From: Prostheceraeus crozeri
Lineage: Eukaryota > Platyhelminthes > Polycladida > Euryleptidae
Length of the DNA stretch: 64,000 bases
Direction of reading: 5' to 3'
Assembly (NCBI GenBank): GCA_907163375.1
Contig: CAJQUW010012957.1
Span: 196,501 to 260,500 of the forward strand
A model generated the notes under the pieces. That model saw nothing but the letters and a program-made list of their open reading frames with translations. It searched no databases and had not been told where the DNA came from. Numbering within the stretch: the first letter of the stretch is position 1; each line of letters begins with the position of its first letter. Below are positions 1-11,137 of the stretch, one piece after another. A program made the position numbers and the translations under genes.

Positions 1-598
1 TACGACCACATATTTTCGACATTTTGAAATTTCTCCTCTATAGATAAGAATTTTGAGCTTTAAGCTGATTTGCAACTTCTGTAGTTTGCCAGTTCAGGAA
101 ATAGGTGGAGTAATTATGTTAATTGATACTCAGATACTTTTTAGCTCGTGTTCAATACATACTACTTATAAATGCAAAATTAGAAAAGGATTATTTGAAT
201 TCTAAAATGCTATTTATAGCAGCAAAAACCGCTTAAAATGTTAAGTCGACAGCATCACCAGACACAGCATGTTTTAAATAGACTCCACTGTAATTTTCAT
301 GAAATTCTGCGGACTATTTTAGATGCATACAACTATAAAATTTTAGGAAATTACTGCTTGAATTTTAAAATGCTATTTAGAATTACAAGATCAACTTGAA
401 ATGAAAAACTGACACCATCGGATACAGCATACCGAAAACAGATATACTTCATTTAGTTATGCCATATCAGTTAAGGTAAAACCTGTTTCGGCCAGCTGTC
501 CAATAGCCGCTATTGTCCTCTGTCACTTAGTATTGATTTTGATATCGGTCTTCGACAGTCTGTATTCTTACTTGCTTCTGTGTTTCATCTGTTGCGCC
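1..598. other. Intergenic AT-rich sequence, weak internal duplication
   Basis: No gene is recognised here. Two stretches, near 170-290 and 335-450, share an order of short matches (AAAATGCTATTTA, then GACA-CAGCAT) spaced about 170 bp apart. This looks like an old, heavily diverged tandem duplication. No coding signal or structured RNA is visible. Confidence 0.4.
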
Positions 599-875
599 CA
601 CAGAATTAAATTCTTTAAGCTTATCACTTTGCTAGAAGTGAAGACTGATTCAAAACGATGGCACATGGAGGAACTTGCTAAGTGGGTAAAAAGAAATTTT
701 TAATACCTTACAGAGATAGGAAAAATAGTCGTGCGCCGCTTGCGGATTGCTGTGAATTCCTTCAGAATGATCTGATAGCCACATTTCCTTCAGATTCGCA
801 AACGTTTTCTCGATAATGTTGGTTCCGCCTATCATTACTAAAAAAATAGAAGGCACACGAAATAACGTTCAATTA
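599..875 (+). mobile_element. Truncated copy of the 522-bp CACAGAATTAGA MITE
   Basis: The stretch starts with CACAGAATTA and follows the left half of the 522-bp family seen at 5925-6446, including the CTTTGCTAGAAGTG block. It then runs out into AT-rich simple sequence of the ATTAATTAAAGT type. The right half and its terminal inverted repeat are missing. It carries more differences than the full copies, so it is probably older. Confidence 0.75.
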
Positions 876-927
876 AAGTTATTAATTGATTAAATTAAAT
901 TAATTAAAGTAATTAAAGTCAATTAAA

Positions 928-1240
928 GGATTGGAGTTATATTAGTGAAATATTATTGAGTCAAAATATTGAGCTGACAAGAATTGACTTTTTCCGAGTG
1001 AGAGTTGGAGGCATTTTGGAACCACTGGTTGTTTCTGTATCACTCCGCTCTCAATTGCCTGCCATTCCAGCTTCGCGCCAGATATTTGATATTTAAATTG
1101 ACTTGAGAGAAATTAAGTGCATACTGGAAATTTGTAGATAATAAACGGTTTTTAATATGAATTGAATAACACGACCGCAAAAGAAGCAAAAAAGGAGCAT
1201 TTTGAGATAATGTATTGAACTTTAAAGCCACTTTTAAACG
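928..1240 (+). repeat. Dispersed repeat R300, copy 1
   Basis: About 300 bp that recurs in the same orientation at 4834-5122. Shared blocks include GGATTGGAGTTATATTA, CCAGCTTCGCGCCAGATATTT and GAGCATTTTGAGATAATG. No terminal inverted repeats or coding content are evident, so its class is unknown. A short AT-rich simple repeat precedes it. Confidence 0.7.
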
Positions 1241-1287
1241 TTTTCAAGACGTTTCATTACATAGCAATGACATTTTTGAATTGAACT

Positions 1288-3042
1288 GGGGCCTGTTTCA
1301 TAAAATTAAGCAGTCTGATATGTATCAGTCACATTTTCAGCAGTGAAATATAAAGCATTGCTTTAAATTGCGTTTCATAAAAATTAATATTCCGACTGAA
1401 GATTATGCAGTCTAAATTAATCAGTGATACATATAGCGTTTCATAAAGATTTCGCACTGATGAAAACACTGATATATATCAGTGTGATTGAGTGATTAAA
1501 ACAATTGTGGATTATTCTTCGCAAATAAAATAATGCTATACAACCAATGATTTTTGACAGTAATTGAAATGATAATTAGAAGTCAATCTAAGGCAAATGG
1601 TTTTTTTGTTTTAATGCACTCGTGTAGATTGTTGACTGATTTAAATTTTCGCCACACATGTGCAAAACACGTGAAATAGCTTAATGTCTTCTTTCTAAAA
1701 AGAGCTATCCAAAAAAAATTGCCTATGGCAAATCTTGTCCTTGCGAAGAAGGCAGCTTTGTTTGGATCATTTGATGATGCATCACCAAAGAATCCAAACG
1801 TGAAACGTGGTGTGAAATTTGTAATCAGTTAAAAGCCATGGAGATCGATGTCATTCCATCCGGCAAGGACTGGACGTATGTGAGAGATACAACCTGGAGG
1901 AACATGGTTGACAACCTAAAAAAAAGATGGAGAGAAAGAAGAAGACGGGCACAGGGAAGGTGGAGCTGATGGATTTTGAGAAGGTTGTTCTCTGTAAGCC
2001 ATACATTTGCTATGAGACAAAATACTTGTTCCTGGATAGATTTAGAACACAATTATAAATCTACAAAGATATAATGAGAAAGCTTGTTACGAATAATAAG
2101 TTTAATCATGATTATGTTTGAACTTGTCCGTCACAATAAGGCATCAACAGTATTACAGAAGCATTAAAAATGACTGTGGCTAATACACCGGCTGAACTGA
2201 AAATAATAATTACCCCACTAATGTGCAAAAGATAGAAATTACCTATACAGTAAATACGTTTTCTGTTCTTGTTGAATTGAGTTATTTTGAGTGGTCTGTA
2301 GGTATAGGAAAAAAAATTTTGCTACCTTTGTGTTTGGAAGTTTGAAATTTCAGCTGTGTAGGCTACTATTCTTAGCTTAAAAAACCTCTGTAGGACAGAG
2401 CGGTGCATGGAATATTTGAGAATCTTTTTTTCTAGCTGTCATCGATGTAGGTAAAAGTCAATATCTCAACGTCTTTTAATATTTAAATGATTTCATGACA
2501 TGACTTTGAATGACGAATTTCTTCCGTACCTCATTACACGAAAGAAATCGAAGCCCTCAAATCAACCCTTTATAATTTTGCTGTTAACGACGTTTCATCG
2601 TCACAGCATTGCCACTTTTCAAAAGAAGAATTTTTCAATAAACAGTATCCAAATTTGTCATTCTGACAAATAGTTTGCTACTGACAGTAGAATTGAAAAT
2701 CAAAATCTGTTTTTCCATTTTCAAGTTATATTTGCAATCATTTCTCCGATATTTTAAGTTTCTATGACTTTCTCGATGATCATTCACATATTTATCAACC
2801 TCAAGAGGTTGATAGAAATTTTCACATTTCTACCAGTGAATTTCCATATTTTCAATTTCGAGCGCTACTGATACTTCTTTGTGAAACGCAATTCCATTGC
2901 AGACTGCTTAAAATACTGATTTTAAGCAGTGTGGGACTGATATAAATCACTGCTTTATATTTATTTTATGAAACGCAAAAAATTTTCCACACTGATAAAA
3001 ACACTGATATAAAGCACTGATTTATTTTGTGAAACAGGCCCC
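1288..3042 (+). mobile_element. TIR DNA transposon (GGGGCCTGTTTCA ends), Harbinger-like
   Basis: The left end reads GGGGCCTGTTTCATAAAATT and the right end is its inverted counterpart, TTTTGTGAAACAGGCCCC. Both ends are rich in short CACTGATAT/ATCAGTG subterminal repeats. The interior holds a Myb/SANT-like coding remnant but no recognisable transposase, so this is an internally deleted, non-autonomous copy. PIF/Harbinger elements are known to encode a Myb-like partner protein, which supports that superfamily. A convincing target duplication is not visible, so the class call stays provisional. Confidence 0.65.
1722..1997 (+). pseudogene. Myb/SANT-like DNA-binding protein remnant of the TIR element
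   Basis: Conceptual translation on the + strand gives ALFGSFDDASPKNPNVKR, then a block ending TTWRNMVDNLKKRWRERR, then a KKTGTGKVELMDFEKVVL-like tail. The Trp-rich helix, the NLKKRW signature and the KKTG-G--L-E tail are typical of the Myb/SANT-like domain that accompanies Harbinger-type transposases and occurs in host genes derived from them. Reading is interrupted by an in-frame stop (near FVIS, about 1829) and by small frame changes, and no start-to-stop frame spans the domain. It lies wholly inside the 1288-3042 element, so it is the element's own gene. I infer a decayed DNA-binding accessory protein, not a host gene. Confidence 0.55.
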
Positions 3043-3679
3043 TGATCAATAGAATTTAATAATGTACTCGTATTTGGATTCATTAATGCTGTATGAATGA
3101 AATATTTTTCCCTCTATCTTCGCACTGACAAAGAAAACAGATAAAATTAAGCAATTTTAATTGAGGCTGTACGGTAGAGAATCAATATGACCACATTACG
3201 CTGCACCAGTGCAACTCGGACATCCATCTTAATGAGGATCACGAAGGTCAATTGCAAATATTTATCATAGACTAAATTCTATAAATAGTTTTATGACAAT
3301 AGCTTCAATTTTATGACGGTATTATATATTAGTAGGTTTAAGATTGACGTAATCAGCATTTACTTAGTACATTGTCGCATTCAAACTTCAGTTTGTCAGT
3401 TCGTCAGTCAAAGAAGTGTCATCTCTCTATCACGAGACAAATGAGTGTCCATGTGATTCGCTTCTTCTCGCGTCGATACAGAGTGTCCTACGGAAATTTA
3501 ACACGTTGCATGTCATGTTTGCAACAGTGATTTTCTCATCAATCTAATATGTCAGTCTTTCACTTTTTGTCTAAATAAAAATAATCAAACGACAGATACT
3601 GACATATTCAGTCGACGATCCTTCCCAGATGATGACAGGATTGCCATTATTTAAACGCAAGTGGTTCCCAGCTAACGAT
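3043..3679. other. Intergenic, nothing recognised
   Basis: No coding, RNA or repeat feature that I can support. It separates the Harbinger-like element from the first CATAGAGTA MITE. Confidence 0.5.
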
Positions 3680-3687
3680 ATCTGCAC

Positions 3688-4335
3688 CATAGAGTAGGGA
3701 TATATATATATATAGGTAGAGTGTCGACTCAAAAAGTATCTATATACAGTGAACATTTTTATATGAAAAATGGACCACGCAGATTACGTACCCGTGGTCC
3801 AAAAAATTATTTGAGCAGTTCTAAAAAAAGTCAAAATTTTGCCAACTCATATACTACCGAGGTGACTCCTCTATGTAAGTAGTATGCAACAAGTTGGATA
3901 TCAAAAGGGATGAATATTTGCTAATAAGCATCCTAACTAAGTGGAAACTGATTATCAAGGGAATTTCATGATCCGTATTATAAAGGAAGTCTTGATGAAA
4001 AAGTCGACATCTTATTGTGCTTTCCTGGCTAAAATTTCATATTTCTAATTCATGAAAGCAATAGCAGGTCATCGAGTTGACAATTTAACAAATATTCCCT
4101 CTCCAAGGCTGTCATGACAAGGACGATATGTAAAATAATGCCATTTCCTTCTGCTTTGCTATCATGATCAGTCAATTCCGTTGTAATTTCTTCAAAACTG
4201 CATAAACGTGCATATCTCACATTTGGAAACAATACCAACTATATCCACCTCGAGCTCATTTAATAAAATCGAAAGTGCATTCACATTGGGGATTAAATAA
4301 ATGCGAAGTTACCACTCTACCTAACATACTCTATG
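3688..4335 (+). mobile_element. CATAGAGTA MITE, copy 1 (648 bp, 8-bp TSD)
   Basis: The element begins CATAGAGTAGGGATA and ends inversely with ACTCTATG. It is flanked by the 8-bp duplication ATCTGCAC (3680-3687) and ATCTGCAT (4336-4343), which match at 7 of 8 positions. The interior includes a (TA)n run and the GGTAGAGTGTCGACTC block shared with copies at 47193-48008 and 62619-63461. It has no transposase. An 8-bp duplication and a CA start fit a hAT-type (or P-type) non-autonomous element. Confidence 0.8.
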
Positions 4336-4343
4336 ATCTGCAT

Positions 4344-4833
4344 CGTCAGCACCAAAGCGAGTTCCGTTTGTAGGATGAACAAATTTCAAAGATATCTCGT
4401 CTGCATGTATCGGCCTATGTTATCTGAATGGCCAGTTTTTTTACCAAATTTTATATTTTCTCTTAACATTTCGAAAGAAGTGTTAAAGGTAGAGAAAATT
4501 TGAAATGGTAGCTATTTATATTCCATGTAAACGTGAGAATTTGACCTACATGCATGGCTGCCTGCAGTATTTTGCAAGCTTGTGTCTTATACACGTATAT
4601 AGCATGCCATAGTCACTGACAGAATTGGATCGGTCTAATGATGTCTAATTTATTATATTAACAGCTTGATTCCATTCTATTTTGAGGTCTTGATGTAGCT
4701 GAACTGAGCTAACGTTATATTCGGTTGTGAAACTCTGCAATGCATCAATGATTTCAAAAATTGCTTGATTCAACGTAAAGACCATACCCTAGGAAGAAAT
4801 GATGAAAACTGCTTATTACGATGATTGATTCCA
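4344..4833. other. Intergenic, nothing recognised
   Basis: No supported feature between the CATAGAGTA MITE and the second R300 copy. Confidence 0.5.
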
Positions 4834-5122
4834 GGATTGGAGTTATATTAGCGCAATTATTGAGTCAAAATATTGAGCTGACAAGAATTGACTTTTTCCG
4901 AGTGAGAGTTGGAGGCATTTTTGAACCACTGATCCTTTCTGTTTCACTCCGATGTCAATTGCCTGCCATTCCAGCTTCGCGCCAGATATTTCATATTTAC
5001 AGAAATTTCTAGATAAGAAACGGTTTTTAATATGAATTAAATAACGACCGCAAAAGAGGCAAAAAGGAGCATTTTGAGATAATGTATTGAACTTTAAAGC
5101 CACTTTTGAACCGCTTTTAAAC
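4834..5122 (+). repeat. Dispersed repeat R300, copy 2
   Basis: Second copy of the roughly 300-bp repeat at 928-1240, in the same orientation and about 3.9 kb away. It starts GGATTGGAGTTATATTAG and ends CACTTTTGAACCGCTTTTAAAC. It lacks a stretch near 5005 that is present in copy 1. Confidence 0.7.
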
Positions 5123-5749
5123 ATGGCTCAATGAACGTCTTCTGTGCATATTACTTCGTGTTTTCTTTGTAAAATCAAGCACATTCCTTTAAATTCGTTG
5201 GGATGTCGTTAAAATACACCATGCATGCTGTTAAGCCTCTGTGTTGGTGACAATTATACAGACTTGTTGACAAGCGTGACGGATGCAATATTCACAGGGG
5301 TAGCAAGTTCTGCTACAAGGCTATTGTCTCTCCATGGTTGGCTGGCACAGAGGTATATTGTTGATATTACACTCATGCCTTTTTTCACACATAGAGCCTG
5401 CTTCTAAGATACTGATCCATTTGATAGTTGCGTTTTAGCAGTTAAAGCATATCCATGGTCTCGGAGACCCCATTTGAAGTTTCAAGTAGTTTTAGACTTT
5501 TTCTTTGAACCAGTTTCACGTGCAACTCGTTATAGGTTGTTTAACTTTAGAATCAGTTTTAAAAAATATCTCTTCATTTCTTGCAGAATTGTATATATTA
5601 TGTTTCAAAACTTCTACTTTTATCTCACAAATGGATGTGGAAAGCTTAAGTTCCACATTTCTGGATGATCGGTAGGTGATCTGTGACTGTCAAACATGGC
5701 AGTCGATGAGACGAATTCGGAGAGAGAAGAATGCACAGACAAGTAACAG
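5123..5749. other. Intergenic, nothing recognised
   Basis: No domain-bearing reading frame and no repeat shared with other parts of the window was seen. Confidence 0.45.
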
Positions 5750-5924
5750 ATTTTACAGATTTTACAGATTGTAAAATAGAAACTTACAGTTGTGAAATTT
5801 TCGATTTCATGTCTTCTTGCAATTGTAACTGTAAAACTGCGAAACTGTATTCTGTAAAACTGTAACTCTGTGACTGTAAAACTGTAAATTACAGTTACTG
5901 TAGTTTGATAAAATCGGCCCCAGG
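5750..5924 (+). mobile_element. Fragment of the ACAGTTTTACAG MITE family
   Basis: Starts with repeats of ACAGATTTTACAGATT and continues through the CATGTCTTCTTGCAATTGTAACTG block also present at 6509-7116. It ends at GATAAAATCGGCCCC. The 522-bp MITE is inserted at its right end. The last 8 bp (5917-5924, GCCCCAGG) form the left half of that MITE's target duplication. Confidence 0.6.
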
Positions 5925-6446
5925 CACAGAATTAGATTGTTTAACCGCATCACTTTGCTAGAAGTGCAAACTGATTCAAAACAATGGCACATGAAGGAAC
6001 TTATTAAGTGGGCAAAAAGAATTTCTTAATACCTTGCAGAGATAGGAAAAATAGTCGTGCGTCGCTTGCGGATTGCTGTGAATTCCTTCAAAATGCTCCG
6101 ATCGCCACGATTCCTTCAGATTCGAAGAATTCAGATCATTGCGCTAAAGTTTTCTCAATAATGTTGGGCAGTCTGATCATTATTAAAAAAGTTAGCAGGC
6201 GCACGAAAAAACGTACAGAAACTTCTCTGTAGAACTTGACATCGACTGTGTCTCTTTGCTGTGTGATCCGGTTGATAACTGTCACTTAAACTTCAGACAA
6301 TTTTGCGTGTTTAATGTTGAACTGGCTGCTCATTGTTCGATTGCTATGGTATTATGTCAGCAGATTGTGCCATTTCATAGGCATTACATATTCCAATGTT
6401 TCCTTTCTAGTCAAACAGAAGAAGAGACGACCGGTCTAATTCTGTG
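5925..6446 (+). mobile_element. 522-bp CACAGAATTAGA MITE, complete copy with perfect 8-bp TSD
   Basis: The ends are CACAGAATTAGA and its exact inverse TCTAATTCTGTG. The flanking 8-bp duplication GCCCCAGG (5917-5924 and 6447-6454) is perfect. Length is 522 bp, identical to the copies at 21072 and 45301. The interior has short open frames but no transposase motif. An 8-bp duplication with a CA-starting 12-bp inverted repeat fits a hAT- or P-type non-autonomous element. Confidence 0.92.
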
Positions 6447-6508
6447 GCCCCAGGACTATAGAATTTTGATTAACAAATTTTTTCAACCGGAACTCCGGTG
6501 CGTCGTCA

Positions 6509-7116
6509 GGGCCGATTTCATGAAGGTTACAGTTTTACAGACTGTAAAATAGAAACTTACAGTTGTGAAATTTTCCATTTCATGTCTTCTTGCAATTGTA
6601 ACTGTACATTAAACTGTGAAACTGTATTCTGTAAAACTGTGATCTGTAGCACTGTGAATTTTCGTTCATGATCCTGTGAGATATCAGTTTCATGAGTTAC
6701 AATCAACTGTGAATACAGTCTATAAAAGCTATCGTGCTGTTAAGCTCTGTAAAACTGTGAAAATCAATTCTTATGGTTTTGACCCAGTGTTGGATTTGCT
6801 TGGGATGAATCGAATAGAATGGACGGAGAGAGTTTTTAAACATCGTATTAATTTTGATTCAACAGAGTCAAAAACAAAATCTTCAAATTTTTGCTTAACA
6901 TGATGACAAAATGTCAATGGCACAATGCGAGTATGTGAACTACGTTCATTCAATCATACGACAACAGAACAGTAAACAACAGACACGCAACAAGCTAACA
7001 CACGAACAAATATGAAAGTTTTCAGACACTTGCACAATAGTGGGTCATTCACACATATGATCAGTTTTACAGTTTACAGCTTACAGCTAGAGTGATTGTA
7101 ATTCATGAAATCGACC
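6509..7116 (+). mobile_element. MITE with GGCCGATTTCATGAA ends (608 bp)
   Basis: The left end AGGGCCGATTTCATGAAGG is mirrored at the right by ATTCATGAAATCGACCT. The interior is dominated by near-palindromic runs of TGTAACTGTAAAACTGTG and ACAGTTTTACAG. A second inverse end, TCTCATGAAATCGCTA, follows at about 7158-7173, so the true right boundary could be there. No coding content; superfamily unassigned. Confidence 0.6.
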
Positions 7117-7173
7117 TTTGCAATTCCCTGTAACTGTTAAATTGTAGATTACAGTCTCCTGTAATCTCATGAA

Positions 7174-8037
7174 ATCGCTACACTTCACACTATCGTCTCT
7201 CATGCAAAAATTCGATTTGCATAAATTTTGGCTTGTGGATAGAAAAATGCTTAAGTGCGTCTACCTGAAGTGTGGTGACAATTGATGAAGTTTTTTCAGA
7301 AAATTAGAAAACATTGTCTGATATTCTGGCTGGTGATTGTCTGATTGTCTGCTCTGAGCCGGCATTTTGTCTGCCCATTGTCTGATCATAATGGCTAATA
7401 TTTTCACTAGTATTTGGCTGCTTACAGATTACAGCTAAGTGTTTAAAAACATGCTAAGTGCTTGCATGAGGTAACTTCATCACGCAGTCAACCATAGGAT
7501 TGGAGTGAAATGTCATTGGTGAGAAAAGTCTTATTTTGTTCTGTATTTAATTTCAGGAAAAAAATGAGCTTCTAATTCGGTATCTGTATGGCTAAGGTCC
7601 TTGCAATGGCATCTTATGGATCCGCTCTTCGTCTTCTAGTGGAGGCAGCGAAGGTCATCCACTGCCCAAACCATAGAAAGGACATTGTGATGCTTCAGCA
7701 ATTCAATTTTCATCCAATGTCTTCATTCAGATCGTGTCATATACATTGAGCTGAAAGGGATAGGCTGTGATAAGGTGTTGGCAATAAACTTTCATTTGAT
7801 AAATGATTCCAAGTGTTTTACTTTATCACAACATCTGGAAGTATTTTATCATTCAATTTGTTATCTGATAAAACAAGTAAACGAAAAATCAAAGTGAACG
7901 AAAGATATAACTTTGTATTTTTTGGAATTCGATACAAAACGTTATCATTTGGTTCATTTCGTTTTCAGTTGTCATTTATAAGCTGTTTGGAGCTCTACAT
8001 TTAATACGCTAGACCCAGCTCAACCATCATAATGATC
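7174..8037. other. Intergenic, nothing recognised
   Basis: The 7560-7720 stretch has higher GC and a short readable segment, but no recognisable domain. Nothing else is supported. Confidence 0.4.
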
Positions 8038-8189
8038 GCAGATTGTCAGCTTGTATGGGCATTGAATAGAAATGTCTTCAGACTTAAACAATTTCAGCTG
8101 CCAAGTATTTTTGTGCTTAAATTGATCAAGTGGGAGTATACATGTACATGTGTCTTTCTATTCAATGCCCAGACAAGCTGACAATCTGC
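8038..8189. repeat. 152-bp hairpin-forming inverted repeat
   Basis: The left arm GCAGATTGTCAGCTTGTATG and onward into GGCATTGAATAGAAA is mirrored by TTTCTATTCAATGCCC and ACAAGCTGACAATCTGC. Arms of about 36 bp surround a roughly 75-bp centre. It looks like a small foldback element. No target duplication is visible. Confidence 0.7.
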
Positions 8190-8469
8190 AAAAAAAACTT
8201 TGGAGTTGCCTAATGCTTCGAAGACCATTAATAGAGTAACTGAAATATTCATGCAATGTTTATAAGCTTACAAACCATCAAATTTCAAAATATTTGGAAC
8301 TAGGTTGTGGACAGTTTATGTAAAAAGGCAAATGGGCGATTTTTTTAATGAAGTCTGCTGCTTATGAATCAAATGTATATAACAGGAAGCCTCTACGAAT
8401 ATGAGAGGTTCAACTTGATATTTAGTGCTTCTCAATATTGCAACGATACGCACATTGTCCCGTTTCCAT

Positions 8470-8825
8470 TTGAAAACCCAGCTCTCGACATCTCGGTGAC
8501 TTACAGTCTGAGGTCAAATTGATGACCTGCATTCTGAAAGGATAACCGTGTTGGCCACAATTTCCACATCCAAAGTCTTCGGACCAATTTTCTTCGATTC
8601 AGTTAATTTCGTTCGCTATCTGGAAATGCTTAAAAATGAATTCCATACAACACTGAACAAAAATAAGAAGAAGACCAAGGTCATTGTGCATGACGGGGCT
8701 CTCACACAACCCTCTATCTCTGGATTTATCGCCGTGTGACTCCTTCCTCTAGGAATTTATCAAATCCAAGGTCTATGAGAGGCTGTTTAAAGGCATCGCA
8801 GCTCTGAAGCAACGAAGCAGAGGGG
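8470..8825 (+). pseudogene. Tc1/mariner-type transposase remnant (C-terminal half)
   Basis: The + strand reads KVFGPIFFDSVNFVRYLEML, then KNEFHTTLNKNKKKTKVIVH with DGAL. After a frame change it continues CDSFL-EFIKSKVYERLFKG. This is the order seen in IS630/Tc1/mariner-related transposases: the GPIFF-x-ERYLEML strand, the D of the (Q)DGA motif, then the SPDL-x-CDxFLWGxIKSKVY region. The linker holding the WPPRSPD motif is degraded and at least two frame changes are present. Inverted repeats are not visible because the 3' side runs straight into the purine block at 8832. A dead fragment of an insect-type DDE transposon is the best call. Confidence 0.65.
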
Positions 8826-8831
8826 GATCAG

Positions 8832-10984
8832 CGGAAAGAGAGAGGGGGGGTGGGAGGGGGAGGAGAGGATGGGGGGGAGGAGAGTGTGGAAATGGAGGGA
8901 AGGGAGGGGCGGGGGGCGTGGAGCGGGAGTGAAGGGGGGGAGGGGAGGAGACGGATAGGGAGGGGGAGAGAAGGGGGAGGAGAAGGGGAGGGTGCAGGGA
9001 AGATGAAGGGAGAGGAGGGGAAGGGAGGGGGAAAGGCTAGCGGGGGGGGGAGGAGGGAGGTGGGAGCGGAGGGGGGAGGGTGGGGGGAAGGAGGAGGAGG
9101 GGGAGGGAGGGAGGGTGGGAGGGAGGTGAGGGGGGGATGGGAGAGGGAGGGGAGGAATTGGGAGGCGGGAGGGGGAGGAGGGTGAAGGGGAGAGAGGGCG
9201 GAGGGAAGTATGTTGAGGAGGGTGGGGGAGGGGGAGGAGGGGGAAGAGGAGTTTTGAGGCGAGGAGAGGGGGGGGAGTGGAGGGAGGATGGGAGGGAAGA
9301 GGTTGCGGGAGGAGGAAGGAGGCGGGGGGATGGAGGGATGAGCCGGAGAGAGGGAAGGAGGGGAATAGGTCGCGGAGGAGGGGGGGAAGGAGAGGAGGGG
9401 GGCGGCGGAGGGAGACGGGAGGAGAGGCGGGGGGAGGAGAGGGGGGGGAGGGAGTGAAGAGGAGGGAGGGGAGAGAGGGGAGGGGTGGGGATGGGTGAGG
9501 GGAGGGGAAGGTGAGGAACGGGGGAAAGGCTTGGATGCGAGTGGGGAGAAGGAGGAAGGGGAGGGGGAGAGGGAGGTTGAAGGGGGGAGGAGGAGAGGGG
9601 GTAGGGGGAGGGGAAGGTGGGGCCGGGGGAAGGGGGGGGGAGGGGGAGGAGGAGGAAAGGGAGAGGGAGGGGGGGAGAGGAGGGGGGAACGACGACGGTG
9701 GGAGGGGATGGGAGGGAAAGGGGCGGGGAGGAGGGAGGAGGACGAGGACGGAGGAGGGGGGGGAGTGGGGGCGGGAGGGAGAGTGTGAGAAGGTGAGAGG
9801 GAAGAACGGAGGGGGGGGGTGGGGATACGGGGGAGGAGCAGGGTGGGGGTAGGGGAGGGAGGAGGAGAGGGCAGCGGGGAGGGAGGAGTGCTAGGTGAAT
9901 GAATAAGTGGGGAGGAAAGGGGGGAGGAGAGGAGTAGGGAGGAGGAGGGAAGAGAGAGGTAGGGAGAGGAGAGAGGAGGGGGAAGGAGGGGTGGGAGGGG
10001 GGGGAGGGAGGAGGAGGGAGGGGGGAGGGGAGTATGGCGAGGGGAGGGGGAGGTGGAGCGGAGGGGAGGGGGAGGAGTAGGGGGACGAGGAGATGTGGAG
10101 GAAGGGGGGGAATGGGGGGGAGGGGGATGGGCGAGAGAGGGGGAGGGAGAGGGGGGAGTAAGTGAGAGAAAGAGGGAGGGGGAGGGGGGAGGGGTGGGGA
10201 GGGAGCGGGAGGGAGGGGCGGTGGGAGGGAGGGAGGGGGAGTGAGGGGCGGGGGGGGACGAGGGGGTGGAGGCGGGGGTGGGGTGGGAGGAGAGGCGAGG
10301 AGAGGAGGAGGGGAGGGAGAGGAGGAGGGGGAAGGGGGGTGCTAGGAGGGGAGGGGGGAGAGGAAGGCGGGGAAGGAGGGGTGAGGGAGGGAGAGGAGGG
10401 AGGGAAGGGGGGGGAGAGGGGGGGGAGGGGGGGAGGGGAAGAAGGGGGGAGGAAGGGGGGGGGAGGGGAGGGAGGTGAGGGGTGGTGAGGGAGAGAAGGA
10501 GGGGGGAGGAGTGGGCGGGCAGGGGGGGAGGTAGAGGGGTGGAGGGGTTAGGGAGGGGGGAGGGAGGAGGAGGAGGGAGGGGAGGAGGGAGGTATAGTGA
10601 GGGAGCGAGGGGGATGGAGATGGGGGAGGGAGGAGGAAAGAGGGGAAGGTGAGACAGTAGGGGGGGAGAAGGAGAAGGAGGGAGGGAGGGAGGGGGGAGG
10701 TGGAGAGGGGTGGGGGCGTGGGGACGGCAGGAGAGGTGGATAGGAGGGAAGAGAAGGAGGGGAGGAGAGGAGGCAGGGAGGGGAGTGCGATGAGAAGTGA
10801 GGAGGGGAAGGAAGGTGAGGGAGGGGGGGAGGGGAAGGGTATGGGGAGAGGGGGGGGAGGGTCGGGAGGGGAGAGGAGGGCGGGCGTGCGGCGGAGGGGA
10901 GAGGGGGAGGGGGGAGGATGGCTAGAGTGCGGGTGGAGTGGGAGGGAGAAGCGGGTGGGAGGCGGGCGGGGGGCTGTTGAGGGA
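8832..10984 (+). repeat. G-rich homopurine tract of about 2.15 kb (GGAGGG-type)
   Basis: For roughly 2,150 bases the + strand is almost entirely G and A, dominated by GGGAGG, GGGGGAGG and GGAGAG, with scattered C or T. There is no fixed period, so it is not a simple satellite. Long open frames here (Gly/Arg/Glu-rich on +, Pro/Ser/Leu-rich on -) are by-products of base composition and I do not call them genes. Such polypurine-polypyrimidine DNA is known to form triplexes and, where G-runs cluster, G-quadruplexes. Confidence 0.95.
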
Positions 10985-11137
10985 GCTTCTATTTTCTTCT
11001 GTCTTCTTCTGTTCCTTTTTCTTCTTTTTTCTTTTCTTTGTCTTTCTTTCTTCATCTTTGTCTCTTTCCTTTCTTCTTTTTTTTCTTCCCTTCTTTCCTC
11101 TATTTCTCCTTCTTTCTTTTGTCTCGTTTTTTTCTAT
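10985..11137 (+). repeat. Pyrimidine-rich tract (TTCTT-type) next to the purine block
   Basis: Directly after the homopurine block the + strand switches for about 150 bases to T/C, mainly TTCTT, CTTTC and TTCCC. Its reverse complement would be A-rich (AAGAA), so it is not simply an inverted copy of the GGAGGG block. It forms a sharp purine-to-pyrimidine strand switch. Confidence 0.9.

Noticed and set aside
6008-6232. 74-residue MGKK(N/K)FLIPCRDRKNSRASL frame repeated at several loci
   Set aside because: It is an open stretch inside the 522-bp MITE. The recurrence reflects copies of the MITE, and the frame has no start-context or domain support as a gene.
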